Shown here: positions 27,301-32,966 of the stretch, piece by piece
Layout of the letters: each line of letters opens with the position of its first letter
How positions within the stretch are numbered: position 1 is the stretch's first letter
Assembly: GCA_963662175.1 (NCBI GenBank)
Contig: OY759225.1
Coordinates: 15,741,601 to 15,805,600, forward strand
Source of the DNA: Aradus depressus
Lineage: Eukaryota; Arthropoda; Insecta; Hemiptera; Aradidae
DNA length: 64,000 nucleotides
Reading direction: 5' to 3'
Program-made: the position numbers and the translations under genes
The notes under the pieces: model-generated
Seen by the model: only the letters and a program-made list of their open reading frames with translations
Database searches by the model: none
Told to the model about the DNA's origin: nothing

Positions 27301-27809
27301 TTTAATTTGTTTTTTAGAAATAGCCAGTGCCACTATTACACTAATAACACCCTTTTTTAAATTGTGAGTGTCCATTTTCGGTCTTTACTTCGTGGTCGTG
27401 GGTTCAACACACAGACTGACGCCAAATTGACGATTTGGATTGAACGTGTGATACCTCGCTATATTTCCATCAATCATGCCTGGATCGCAAAACTGGATTG
27501 AACTGATACAAGATTGAACGTGTAAGGTCCGTCTTATACTAAAATTATAAGAAAGTAAAAAAAAAATTAACATTAATACCATCGCTTAACGTCCCATACG
27601 AAGGACGGAGTGCTCAAGGTTCGTTCACCTCCCAAATATCGAAAATCTAAGAACCTCAGCCGGGTTTCGAACCCGCGATCTTGAGCTCAGTAAACAATAA
27701 AATACATCATAAATACAAAACAACTTACCATTTCATCTTCTTCTCCTTTATTAAGAAATCCTTGCGAAGATTCATAATAATTTTTTTCATCCTTGACTTC
27801 ATCTTTCAT
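2390..27809 (-). CDS. P5B-type P-ATPase, ATP13A2/ATP13A3 family; 16 coding exons, 1175 residues
   Basis: Joining 16 minus-strand exons (27811-27729, 24797-24630, 23054-22984, 22604-22504, 21621-21465, 17773-17569, 16775-16577, 15197-14896, 13126-12926, 10903-10718, 10376-10269, 10066-9910, 8587-8345, 5918-5761, 4604-4394, 3369-2390) gives one open frame with every phase consistent. Motifs in order: N-terminal P5 domain with a membrane hairpin (about 31-60), TGES (327-330, actuator domain), PPALP (451-455, the P5B form of the M4 motif), DKTGTLT (phosphorylated Asp494), KGSPE (631-635, nucleotide-binding domain), TGDN (726-729), GDGAND (853-858), then a six-helix C-terminal membrane region. The length matches known family members (about 1180-1230). 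The family transports polyamines across late endosomal/lysosomal membranes, and Drosophila has one member (anne boleyn). The start is the first ATG in the most upstream exon found; a further 5' exon cannot be excluded. The gene appears intact. Confidence 0.95.
3430..3995 (+). repeat. Family D repeat copy in intron 15
   Basis: Contains GATACATTCATTACATCGGC twice in variant form, separated by about 140 bases, and ends in ACTTCCCCTATACGAATAG. It shares the order of blocks with copies near 4.9, 6.8, 20.0, 43.9, 46.2 and 60.5 kb. Noncoding. Confidence 0.7.
4038..4249 (-). repeat. SINE-A fragment
   Basis: Runs from ATTATGACTCATGCTCGGG to GGACGGCGTGCTTAAG; the tRNA head is missing. Intronic, close to exon 15. 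Confidence 0.85.
4394..4604 (-). CDS. P5B ATPase exon 15
   Basis: Residues 780-849, ending [19 protein letters not shown] and GYFV. The VFARM..EQK block is diagnostic for P-ATPases. Donor GTAAGT; without splicing the frame reads on only briefly into the intron. Confidence 0.95.
4790..5325 (+). repeat. Family D repeat copy in intron 14
   Basis: Begins AAGTATAGGGGATGTTATTT, then CTTCGGTGAATCAACGG, GGGCTAAAACTCAATATTT and two rounds of the CATTCATTACATCGGC-type block. It helps define the order of the family. Confidence 0.7.
5328..5662 (-). repeat. SINE-A copy, near full length
   Basis: Runs from AGTTAGTTACTATGACACAT to CTGAGCTACCGGCGCC. Read on the minus strand it starts with the tRNA-like head containing GGTTCGAAACCC (box B). 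Confidence 0.92.
5761..5918 (-). CDS. P5B ATPase exon 14
   Basis: Residues 727-779, starting [17 protein letters not shown] and then a variable acidic stretch. Acceptor TTTTAG, donor GTGAGA. Confidence 0.94.
6000..6690. other. Intron sequence with no recognised element
   Basis: AT-rich and unremarkable. No ORF, family repeat or terminal repeats recognised. Confidence 0.5.
6690..7110 (+). repeat. Family D repeat copy
   Basis: Carries AAAAAGTCGGTGAATCACC, CAACAGTTGACTTACATAAG and the TCGATACAATTATTACATC block. Its first 38 bases (ATACATGAGTCGCCTAAGAA and on) are the exact inverse of 4317-4354 beside exon 15. Confidence 0.7.
7113..7236 (+). repeat. SINE-A 3' fragment
   Basis: Plus-oriented tail half with GACGAAAGAGCGCTCTGG and GAGTCATAATAACTATTAAC. 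Confidence 0.85.
7428..7610 (+). pseudogene. RTE-like LINE 3' fragment
   Basis: Matches the 3' end of the longer LINE at 57.5 kb: GGACAGAGAAGAAGAGGTAG, then [13 protein letters not shown] and [16 protein letters not shown] on translation. The rest is missing; a small insertion shifts the frame. Confidence 0.8.
7766..8009 (-). repeat. SINE-A fragment
   Basis: Tail and middle portions, from TTAGTTATTATGACTCAATC to GAAGGACGGCGTTCTCAAGG; tRNA head absent. Confidence 0.85.
8345..8587 (-). CDS. P5B ATPase exon 13, hinge toward TGDN
   Basis: Residues 646-726. Contains [17 protein letters not shown] and [16 protein letters not shown], ending IKIVMIT before GTAGGT. The split Gly begins the TGDN hinge motif. 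Confidence 0.96.
8636..8835 (-). repeat. SINE-A fragment in intron 12
   Basis: From AGTTAGTTATTATGACTCAT to GTCCCATCCGAAGGGA, with a deletion across the middle. It begins about 50 bases upstream of exon 13. Confidence 0.85.
8840..9256. other. Intron sequence with no recognised element
   Basis: A 71-codon minus frame (9041-9256) is the only open stretch. It has no recognisable motif and is not called. Confidence 0.5.
9258..9850 (+). mobile_element. MITE family F, full copy
   Basis: Bounded by terminal inverted repeats: left GGTCACAGGGAATAAGTTGT; right end inverse GATCACAGGAAATAAATTGG, about 25 bases with a few differences. An inverted full copy lies at 59889-60430 and a truncated one at 26110-26325. 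No ORF. A short AATAATTAGGTAAGTG tandem lies inside. Superfamily not decided. Confidence 0.8.
9910..10066 (-). CDS. P5B ATPase exon 12, nucleotide-binding domain
   Basis: Residues 594-645. Contains [16 protein letters not shown] and [16 protein letters not shown] is the nucleotide-binding lysine motif of this family. Donor GTATGA leaves one base of the next codon. Confidence 0.95.
10118..10243 (-). repeat. SINE-A fragment beside exon 11 donor
   Basis: Divergent tail portion (ACAAAGTCATATCGCCTACT to TTAAATTTCGCCTAACC) ending about 25 bases from the splice donor at 10268. Confidence 0.8.
10269..10376 (-). CDS. P5B ATPase exon 11
   Basis: Residues 558-593, beginning [15 protein letters not shown], a conserved block of the P5B nucleotide-binding domain. 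A SINE-A fragment ends about 25 bases into the intron after its donor, so the repeat has landed very near the splice site without destroying it. Confidence 0.92.
10718..10903 (-). CDS. P5B ATPase exon 10, TGTLT and N-domain start
   Basis: Residues 496-557, starting [13 protein letters not shown] and containing [20 protein letters not shown]. Donor GTGCCT is weak, but phase 0 joins it to exon 11. Confidence 0.95.
11000..11310 (+). pseudogene. Jockey-like LINE C-terminal fragment
   Basis: Translates in pieces to [20 protein letters not shown] and LHTDLSIP, and ends with GACCTAGAGACCTC, the same C-terminal block as the copies at 19.6 and 53.7 kb. Several stops. Confidence 0.7.
11590..11888 (-). 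repeat. SINE-A copy, near full length
   Basis: From ATCATGCCCGGGCTTTAAC to GTGAGCTACCAGCGCTC, including the tRNA-like head with box B GGTTTCGAACCC on the opposite strand. Confidence 0.9.
11890..12820. other. Intron sequence, mostly unassigned
   Basis: AT-rich. A family D scrap lies near 12594 (TATTGAATATTAGCGCAAAC); nothing else is recognised. Confidence 0.5.
12926..13126 (-). CDS. P5B ATPase exon 9, M4 PPALP motif and start of phosphorylation loop
   Basis: Residues 429-495. Contains [24 protein letters not shown] in M4 marks the P5B subgroup, whereas P5A proteins carry PPELP. It ends at CCCFDK; Asp494 is the phosphorylated residue, and exon 10 supplies the rest of DKTGTLT. Confidence 0.97.
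13286..13356 (-). repeat. SINE-A tRNA-head fragment
   Basis: Only the head half: TTGAGTTCAGTAAGCAAGCA then CACTGAGCTACCTGCGCC. It lacks the rest of the element. Confidence 0.75.
13560..13985 (+). repeat. Family G repeat containing a long hairpin
   Basis: Starts CAGGGGCGTAGCCAGGATTT. It contains an imperfect inverted repeat (13711-13868, arms about 55 bases, core GCAGCAGCAGCAAATGCACG) and ends TTTTGTATGTGTACATTTAT. An inverted copy, interrupted by a SINE-A, lies at 38090-38945. Confidence 0.75.
14097..14286 (-). repeat. SINE-A fragment
   Basis: From AGTTATTGTGATTCATACC to CCGAAGGACAGCGTGC with an internal deletion; head missing. Confidence 0.85.
14385..14814 (+). mobile_element. pogo/Tigger-type MITE, 430 bp
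   Basis: TA dinucleotides flank terminal inverted repeats: left CAGTAGACTCTCCCTTATCC, right inverse CAGTATACTCTTCCTTATCC. Subterminal copies of CGCCGGATAA lie in both arms. The CAGTAnACTCTCCCTTATCC end and TA duplication are those of pogo/Tigger elements. No transposase ORF. Confidence 0.85.
14896..15197 (-). CDS. P5B ATPase exon 8, TGES loop to M3
   Basis: Residues 328-428, opening [12 protein letters not shown] and containing [31 protein letters not shown] and an M3-like hydrophobic helix. The donor reads GTTGGT, weaker than the other donors of this gene, but the phase fits exon 9. Confidence 0.95.
15440..16080 (+). repeat. Pyrimidine-rich low-complexity intron tract
   Basis: About 600 bases strongly biased to T and C on the plus strand (TTCATTTTATTTTTC-like). 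Open frames here are composition artefacts. Confidence 0.7.
16130..16440 (+). repeat. Family I repeat, copy 1
   Basis: Shares CATTTCAGGACGGTTTTCGG, AGTATCTTGGAAAATGTACT and the order of blocks with 26340-26650. Noncoding. Confidence 0.7.
16577..16775 (-). CDS. P5B ATPase exon 7, actuator domain
   Basis: Residues 262-327 plus one base. Contains [20 protein letters not shown] and NESMLT. The following TGES loop, the dephosphorylation motif, is completed by exon 8 across the splice. Confidence 0.96.
17160..17520 (+). repeat. Intronic minisatellite, about 40-bp unit
   Basis: Roughly nine imperfect units of AATAGTGAATAAAGAGTTAA + ATAGAGTATAAAGAGTGATTT. It ends about 50 bases from the donor of exon 6. 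Confidence 0.9.
17569..17773 (-). CDS. P5B ATPase exon 6, core transmembrane segments M1-M2
   Basis: Residues 193-261. It opens with [12 protein letters not shown] and contains [19 protein letters not shown] and [20 protein letters not shown], the M1 and M2 helices, with the LNPFYIFQ and DEYYYY signatures characteristic of P5B ATPases. Donor GTAAGT. Confidence 0.96.
17900..18075 (+). repeat. Family D fragment
   Basis: Contains TTTTCGCTCTCTCTCCAAAA and GGCCGATTTGGACGAAAATC; truncated where family E begins. Confidence 0.6.
18090..18675 (+). repeat. Family E repeat, copy 2
   Basis: From TTGATTTCTACAGTAATTTC to AAAAACAGCTGATGGTCG, collinear with 1-600. Apparently full length at its outer end (CAGCTGAT). 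Confidence 0.75.
18940..19660 (+). pseudogene. Jockey-like LINE fragment split by a SINE-A
   Basis: Reads in pieces [20 protein letters not shown] and LLRLLEK, later the C-terminal CAATGGCCTAGAGACCTC block. The SINE-A at 19252-19555 interrupts it, so this LINE copy is older than that insertion. Confidence 0.8.
19252..19555 (+). repeat. SINE-A copy with target-site duplication, inserted in a LINE
   Basis: The tRNA-like head GGCGCCAGTAGCTCAGTGG (box A) and GGGTTCAAAACCC (box B) lead; the tail is CATAAAACCTAACC. Flanked by TTAATCCTCTAGT (19239-19251) and TTAACCCTCTAGT (19556-19568), a 13-bp duplication with one mismatch, inside the LINE fragment. The middle CTCGTTAAAGACCC part is deleted. Confidence 0.95.
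20025..20780 (+). repeat. Family D repeat, split by a SINE-A fragment
   Basis: CGGTGAATCACCGATTAATT, then TACATTTATTACATCGGC; the SINE-A part at 20222-20412 interrupts it; resumes with CAATATTTGACTTACAAAGT and ends ACCTCCCCTATACTTCC. Confidence 0.7.
20222..20412 (+). repeat. SINE-A fragment nested in family D
   Basis: From TCTTGAGCACGCCATCCTTC to AAAGCCCGGGCATGAGTCA. Confidence 0.85.
20800..21460. other. Intron sequence with no recognised element
   Basis: AT-rich, with a T15 run at about 21066. Short frames here carry no motif. Confidence 0.5.
21465..21621 (-). CDS. P5B ATPase exon 5
   Basis: Residues 141-193. It contains the family block [20 protein letters not shown] followed by [14 protein letters not shown], which precedes the first core transmembrane segments in P5B pumps. 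Acceptor TTTGCAG, donor GTAATG. Confidence 0.92.
21646..21890 (-). repeat. SINE-A fragment in intron 4
   Basis: From TTATTATGACTCATACCCGG to GGACGGCGTGCTTAAGTTTA; it begins about 25 bases upstream of exon 5's acceptor. Confidence 0.9.
21935..22380 (+). repeat. Family H repeat, copy 1
   Basis: Blocks TCCGTATTTATGGCAATACT, CTACAAATAGGGAATTAGTC and CTACGCCACTGG recur inverted at 47878-48340. Type unknown. Confidence 0.65.
22504..22604 (-). CDS. P5B ATPase exon 4
   Basis: Residues 108-140 and the first base of codon 141, starting [15 protein letters not shown] and ending GSTK before donor GTAATT. This lysine-rich, poorly conserved segment is supported mainly by splice sites and phase on both sides. 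Confidence 0.78.
22984..23054 (-). CDS. P5B ATPase exon 3
   Basis: Residues 84-107, [19 protein letters not shown] and onward, bounded by TTTCAG and GTATT. It enters at phase 0 and leaves two bases of an Arg codon that exon 4 completes. Basic cytosolic segment of the N-terminal domain. Confidence 0.85.
23150..23440 (+). pseudogene. Jockey-like LINE fragment
   Basis: Translates in broken frames to [11 protein letters not shown], then [20 protein letters not shown] and RIQGMQS, the post-reverse-transcriptase block also seen at 25.1 and 43.4 kb. Confidence 0.7.
24299..24358. repeat. (AT)n microsatellite
   Basis: About 30 uninterrupted AT dinucleotides in intron 2. Confidence 0.95.
24630..24797 (-). 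CDS. P5B ATPase exon 2, N-terminal P5 domain and first membrane hairpin
   Basis: Residues 28-83, from [12 protein letters not shown] through the hydrophobic stretch [20 protein letters not shown]. The GY...C..Y opening, one hydrophobic hairpin and the HWW motif are typical of the P5-ATPase N-terminal domain. I chose donor GTAAGT at 24629 over the GTAACT six bases earlier, because it is the better consensus; both keep frame. Confidence 0.93.
24940..25256 (-). pseudogene. Jockey-like LINE fragment, minus strand
   Basis: Contains [20 protein letters not shown] and [18 protein letters not shown], the C-terminal part of a Jockey-type reverse transcriptase. It meets the plus-strand LINE at about 25257 with no spacer. 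Confidence 0.85.
25257..26020 (+). pseudogene. RNase H-bearing LINE, 3' part
   Basis: Frame shifts aside, the translation shows an RNase H end ([19 protein letters not shown], then IQGNE) and a C-terminal zinc-knuckle region with [18 protein letters not shown] (Cys-Cys-His-Cys) at 25690-25745. RNase H domains occur in I, R1 and LOA-type LINEs; the clade is not decided. 5'-truncated. Confidence 0.85.
26110..26325 (-). mobile_element. MITE family F, truncated copy
   Basis: Matches the GGTCAC-end half of 9258-9850 in reverse, ending ACTTATTCCCTGTGACC. Confidence 0.75.
26340..26640 (+). repeat. Family I repeat, copy 2
   Basis: Shares CATTTCAGGACGATTTTCGG and GGTATCTTGTAAAATGTACT with 16130-16440. 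Noncoding. Confidence 0.65.
26825..27154 (+). CDS. MADF-domain (Myb/SANT-like) protein of Harbinger element
   Basis: 109 residues. After a polar N-terminus comes a MADF domain, about 42-109: [33 protein letters not shown], then [14 protein letters not shown]. This DNA-binding fold is carried as accessory protein by Harbinger transposons and by many insect genes. Its position inside the inverted repeats points to the transposon. It stops directly at the junction with the transposase fragment, so the C-terminus is probably lost. Confidence 0.75.
   Translation: MSFHINLASVSAETAMEQHQENDSSAPPPTDMTSKSLNEPEKEFILMFETLPQLWNKTHQHYTNKYKRNDVLNKLLVIYKNIKHDAKLEDVRKTINSLRSNYRRELKMV
27155..27375 (-). pseudogene. 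Harbinger transposase, N-terminal fragment
   Basis: Minus frame from an ATG at 27375 gives [20 protein letters not shown], and after a one-base frameshift [16 protein letters not shown]. This pattern (basic RRWWV.PWLL..., then F.RM....FDELL) opens Harbinger nucleases. Everything after DELLEM, including the DDE catalytic region, is missing. Confidence 0.7.
27583..27697 (-). repeat. SINE-A fragment next to exon 1
   Basis: Middle and part of the head, CATCGCTTAACGTCCCATAC to GATCTTGAGCTCAGTAAAC; it ends about 30 bases from the exon 1 donor. Confidence 0.8.
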
Positions 27810-27811
27810 AC
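27729..27811 (-). CDS. P5B ATPase exon 1 (start codon at 27809)
   Basis: Acceptor TTATAG precedes 27811, so this is probably the second transcript exon with a 5' UTR exon upstream. The ATG lies 2 bases in. It encodes 27 acidic residues (1-27) ending GEEDEM before donor GTAAGT. The low-complexity acidic N-terminus is normal for the cytosolic tail of P5B pumps. Confidence 0.8.
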
Positions 27812-28414
27812 CTATAACATAATTTTAACAATATTTTAAAACCAAATGTTCCAAAATAGAACAAAAATAAAATTTGTAAAAAATGTTTTTAAACCTTTTT
27901 TTGAGTTTGTTTTGAATATTATTAATTGTATAGTATATAAAACTGAAAGTTTAAATTATCAGAAATACTTGATGTAATGGCTGATGAAAGTACATTTTAT
28001 TTATTCTGTAAAGCGATTAATTTATGTATAACATATTATACAATGGAGAATAAATAACTAGAAATATAAATTAAACAACTCCACAGAGATGGATGAAAAC
28101 AACACTGAGTGAGGATAAGCTATTCATTGATAGATAAAACTGTTTTGTTTTTTCTATCTTAATGTCAAGACAACCTCATTAGAGTTTTCGACAAATTAAG
28201 ATAACATTTTTTTTTTTTTTTATTCTTCCTGTTTAATCTTCATTCAAATTTTAAATAAGGTCATGTTGATATATATTTATATCCTTTATATATACGTTTC
28301 TGTGTACTAAATAAACACTTTATATGTTCCAAAATACAACCAGAGTGATCATTATAAAACGTATATATATATTACGTATTTTTTTATCAGCACATATTCT
28401 CATTTTAATTAAAA

Positions 28415-28725
28415 CAGTTAGTTATTATGATTTATGCCCGGGCTTTAACTACAAGGTCATATCTCCTACTACCAGAGCGCGCTTTCGTCACTCTGGTGGA
28501 CATGAGCGCTACTATATACTAAATTTGGCATACACTAAATTTTTTCAAGTCTTTAATGAGTACCTGACATCGTACAGGCTCGGGACCATCGCTAAACGTC
28601 CCATCTGAAGAACGACATGCTTAAGTTTATATCACCTCCCAGATAAAATATTATAAGGGCTTCGGCCGGGTTAGGAACTCGCGATCTTTAGCTTAGTAAT
28701 AAACAACACAAACCACTGAGCCATT
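28415..28725 (-). repeat. SINE-A copy, divergent
   Basis: From AGTTAGTTATTATGATTTAT to the degraded head TTAGCTTAGTAATAAACAAC. It lies upstream of the P5B gene's first coding exon. Confidence 0.85.
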
Positions 28726-28739
28726 TGAAACATTTTCTT

Positions 28740-29260
28740 TTAGGAATTATATTGGAGTCAGCCAAAAAAAAAAAAAAAATGCCTTTTTTATAGACTAAAA
28801 AGTTGAAAGGATTCGATTACATGTAAAACTAATATCTTGAAAATATTATTAAAAAATATTTAATATTAAGAGGTCGCTATTTGATTTTTGTATTTGCCAC
28901 CGCGCAAATTGTTTCAAAACATATAATAATTGCTCTAAAAAAGAAAATTTAAAGTGATATACGGTTTCAAAATACTGTACAACCTGTTTTTGAGATAGTT
29001 AAAAAAATATGGAATGGTTTATTTCACTTTAGAAGTAGGCCCTTCAACTATGTCGGGAAAATAATCTTAAAAAATAAATAATCGACTTATAACTGATTAT
29101 AAGGAAGATAATATCATTTTAAGTTCTGTTAAATAACATAAATTAAACCTAAAAGTTTACTGTGTTTAAATAAAATGAGACTGATCCCGTCTTTCTGATG
29201 GTAATAGTTCTTAAGTTACAGGCAAATGAAGCATGCAAAAACAAGATATTATGATTATTG
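28740..29260. other. Intergenic sequence with no recognised element
   Basis: AT-rich, unremarkable. This is where a P5B promoter or 5' UTR exon might lie, but no convincing signal was seen. Confidence 0.4.
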
Positions 29261-29295
29261 TCTTGTCATATTGTCACAACAAATAATATAATGTT

Positions 29296-30767
29296 CGTAT
29301 TTTTCAATTTGGTCTCTAAGAATACTACATATGAAATTCCATGACAATCCGATCATCCGTTAATGACCTAGCACTATCTTTATATTTAGGTCTACCCCCA
29401 CAACCCCCCGTCACTTCAATATTTTGAGATGTCACATAGCGTATTTTTCAATCTGGCTTAGAAAGATGCTACATGTGAAGTTTCATATATATCCGTCCAG
29501 CCGTTTCGGCGTGATGCTGGAACAAACATACAAACAAACAAACACACCCCGTTTCAGCTTTATTTATATAGATATATACGTTTGTGTGTTTGTTTGTTCC
29601 AGCATCACGCCCAAACCGCTGGACGGATCTTCATGATACTCCACATGTAGCATCCTTTAGACCCCGATTGAATGATAGGCTATGTGGCGGTCCAAAATTT
29701 TGAAGGGGAGGGGGGGTTGTAAGGGGGGGCCTAAGCATAAAAATTGCTCTAGCGCATTAATGGATGGACGGATTATCATGAAAGTTCACATGTAATTTTC
29801 TTAAAAGCCAAGTTGAAAAATAGGCTATCTGGCGTCCATAAATTTTGAACGGGAGGGAGGGTTGTGAGGGGCCTAAGTATAAATGAATATCGCCCCCCCC
29901 CCCCCCCAGAACCCCCCTCCCCTCAACCGATATAGCTGAAATTTGACTGGTTATGTCCTCAGTGGATTTTAATTTTAAATACGAAATTTGATGTTGATAC
30001 ATTCATTACATCGGCAGTTATTGGGATTTTTTAAAAGGGCCCCCACCCCGGGACTCCCCTCTCCCCTCAACCGATATCGCTGAAATTTGACTGGTCAAGT
30101 CCGCTGTAGATGTTAATTTTAAATACGAAATTTGATGTTGATACATTTATTACATCGGCAGTTATTGGGATTTTGAATTGAGCAATCTCTCAACTCCCCG
30201 TTCACTTCCACCGACCTTTATAATCTTCTATATCAATAAAGCTGAAACGGGGTTTGTTTGTGGGTTTGCTCCAGCATCACGCCCGAACCGCTGGACGGAT
30301 CTTCATGATACTCCACATGTAGCATCCTTTAGACCCCCATTGAATGATAGGCTATGTGGCGTCCCAAAATTTTGAAGGAGAGGGAGGGTTGTAAGGGGGG
30401 GCCTAAGCATAAAAATTGCTCTAGCGCATTCATGGATGGACGGATTGGCATGAAATTTCACATGTAGTAGTTTCAAAAGCAATATTTGAAAATTGGTTGT
30501 GACGTCTCAACTTTTTGAACCTGAGGGCGGGGATGCATGAATGCTGAAGGAATTTCACATGTAGCTCTTCTTCTGACCGCCGCTGCAAAATAGATACTAG
30601 CTGGGGTGCCTGCCGTTGAAGGACTAAGCCTATTCCATATGAATAATTGAAAATGATAACATCATGAATGTACAGTTGAAGAATTGAATAGGATTCGAAC
30701 GAGAGATATTAGGAGAAAAATCAAAGTTCCCCGGGCAACGCCGGGTATTATTGCTAGTATACGTTAG
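29296..30767. repeat. Family C composite, two copies tail to tail
   Basis: A plus-oriented tail ends CCCCGTTTCAGCTTTATTTA at about 29571 and meets a minus-oriented copy running to ACGCCGGGTATTATTGCTAG at about 30758. The tail block (GTTCCAGCATCACGCCC, GCTGGACGGATCTTCATGA) occurs three times, and the CATTACATCGGCAGTTATTG monomer twice. ORFs over it are composition artefacts. Confidence 0.8.
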
Positions 30768-31102
30768 GTTAGGTATTATGACACATGCCCGGGCTTTTAA
30801 CTACGTGGTCATATCGCCTACTACCAGAGCGCTCTTTCGTCACTCTGGTGGACATGAGCCCGACTCTACTGTGGGAGTCCTAAATTTTGCCTACCCTAAA
30901 TTTTTATTCATCTAGGGTAGGGGTCTTTAACAAGTACCTGACATCGTACAGGCTCGGGACCATCGCTTAACGTCCCATCCGAAGGACGGCGTGCTTAAGT
31001 TTATTTTACCTCCCACATAAAATAAACTAAGGGCCTCGGTCGGGCAACGAACCCACGACCTTGAGCTCAGAAGTCAAGCACGCATACCACTGAGCTACCG
31101 GT
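30768..31102 (-). repeat. SINE-A copy, near full length
   Basis: From TTAGGTTAGGTATTATGACA to CACTGAGCTACCGGTA; the tail shows two TTAGG units on the plus strand. Confidence 0.92.
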
Positions 31103-31214
31103 ATAGATAATAGATAGATAGCTAGTATAGATAATAATAATAACTACTGAAAGTATCGATCAATAAATAATATATTTGTTGTCATATTGTCACAACAAAT
31201 AATATAATGTTTTA

Positions 31215-31394
31215 ACCCATTTCAGGAGATACCGAACAGCTTATTTCATTTTTAAATGACAGACTTAATCTACAAATGAATACGAATCGAAGCATTTCAA
31301 CAACAAATTCGAAAACTACCATCGACGCTGTATTCTCGCAGTCTTTAGAGACACTACAGTTGCATATATCTTATTTCAGCTATCACAAACCTAT
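31215..31394 (+). pseudogene. Unassigned conserved-looking ORF fragment
   Basis: An open stretch of about 58 codons without ATG, containing GDTEQLISFLNDRLNLQMNT and TTIDAVFSQSLETLQ then YFSYHKPI. Balanced composition and absence of low complexity suggest real coding origin, probably a transposon ORF C-terminus. I cannot name the family. A SINE-B copy follows directly. Confidence 0.45.
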
Positions 31395-31395
31395 A

Positions 31396-31600
31396 ATAGG
31401 GGGTCATGGTGGCCGTGCGTGCTAGAGCGTAGGGCTTTGGTCTCTCTCACTATGGTTTGCGGGTTCGAATCCCGTCCGGGAATGAGTTTTATTTCGTAGA
31501 TAGAACTTCCTCCCGGGGCCATGTATGTCGTAAAAAATTTGTTACATCACATTGACATGGCTAATATGCACCGTACATAAAGCCAAAAAAGAAAAAAACT
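31396..31600 (+). repeat. SINE-B copy 1 (second tRNA-headed SINE)
   Basis: Head GTCATGGTGGCCGTGCGTGC, box B GGGTTCGAATCCCGTCCGGG, then TTTTATTTCGTAGATAGAAC and CATGGCTAATATGCACCG. The same order recurs at 63130-63335. Confidence 0.85.
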
Positions 31601-31963
31601 ATAATTTTATGTATAAAAGAAATTGAAGAACAATAAATTTGAAAGTTTAATTCCTCATACTACTTTTCTTATTGTAACATTATAAAACAAAATTTTGAAA
31701 CTAAAGCAGATGTTTACACATCAATTCTCGTTAGTACCGCGTCACTCACACATTTTTTTATTTCTCTATTTTTATTTTTAGTAGACGTATGTCTCATTGA
31801 TCAATTTAATTTCATATTGTTTTATTTTAAGAACTGACCGACCATACGAAGACCTTGCTAAAATAGGACTAAGGTCTGTCTAATGAGGACAACCGGAAGG
31901 ATTGTAAGTTCCGTTGTACACAAGGCAAGGTGAAGATCTCTTACAGGTTCACCTTCACTATAG

Positions 31964-32180
31964 ACGGCGTTGGTAGCTCACAGATGCTTGTGTTCGAAAA
32001 CCGGCCGAGGTCTTTAGGTTTCTTATCTGGGAGGTACCTTGAGCACGTTGTCCTTCGCATGGGACGTTAAGGCCCCTATCCTAGTGAATAGACCTAGGTA
32101 GGGAAAATTTAGGATTCTTACAGGAGTCGAACTCATGTCCACCAATGCGACGAATAAGCGCACTGGTAGTAGGCGATTTT
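31964..32180 (+). repeat. SINE-A copy, divergent
   Basis: Degraded head GGCGTTGGTAGCTCACAG and middle GTCCTTCGCATGGGACGTTA, ending CACTGGTAGTAGGCGAT. Confidence 0.75.
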
Positions 32181-32261
32181 ATATGTGTATCCAGAACACT
32201 CTAAGGACAACACCTATTGATTTTCAGTCAAATCGCCCCAAAAAAATTCAGTCAAATCGGC

Positions 32262-32573
32262 TTCAACTACGAGGTCATATCGCCTACTACCAGAGCGCTC
32301 TTTCGTCACTCTGGTGGACTTGAGCCCGACTCTCCTATGGGAGTCCTAAATTTTGCCTACTCTAAACTTTTATTCACCTAGGGTAGGGGTCTTTAACGAG
32401 TACCTGACATCGTACAGGCTCGGGACCATCTCTTAACGTCCCATCCGAAGGCGTGCTTAAGTTGATTTTACCTCCCAGATAAAATAAACTAAGGGCCTCG
32501 ATCGGATTTCGAACCCACGATCTTCAGCTCTGAAGACAAGCACGCATACCACTGAGCTACCGGCGCCCTCTAA
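32262..32573 (-). repeat. SINE-A copy, tail lost
   Basis: From CTTCAACTACGAGGTCATAT to CACTGAGCTACCGGCGCCCTC. It opposes the preceding copy. Confidence 0.92.
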
Positions 32574-32966
32574 TAACTTACGATGTAATGAATGTATCAA
32601 CAAATTTTTTGATTAATTAGTGGTGGAGAAAGTACATTGTCGGTGAATCATTTTTTTCCACTAATCAGCCCCCCCTCCACCCCCCCCCCCCCCCCAAAAA
32701 AAAAGTTGAAAGGAAATCTATTGTACTTTATTATTACCACAATGATTATTACTTCCTCATATAAACGAAGTAAAGGGGAAGTTATGTAATCGGTCAAAAA
32801 ATCAACGTAATTTCGTGTTTTTACTATAACTCTCTACCCTCAGCCTATTTGTCGGACATTCAATACCAGAAACGATGGGCCTCAAGGGAAGTGACGGCTT
32901 ATGTATTTTAGGTAAACAATAAAGTTGAGGTGCTTTGGGATTCATCTCTACCATAAGATGTTTTTC

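Larger units (their letters stand above)
26641..27530 (+). mobile_element. Internally deleted Harbinger element, 890 bp
   Basis: Terminal inverted repeats of about 50 bases: left GGACCTTACACGTTCAATCT, right the same on the other strand, with further shared CAGTT..ATC.AGTTTTG.GATCC. It contains a MADF ORF (plus) and a transposase N-terminal fragment (minus), the two-gene make-up of Harbinger elements. No clear 3-bp duplication is visible at the ends. Confidence 0.75.

Noticed and set aside
30768..30790. Telomeric repeat tract from the TTAGGTTAGG words
   Set aside because: Only two or three units, always at the SINE-A tail; not a telomere array.
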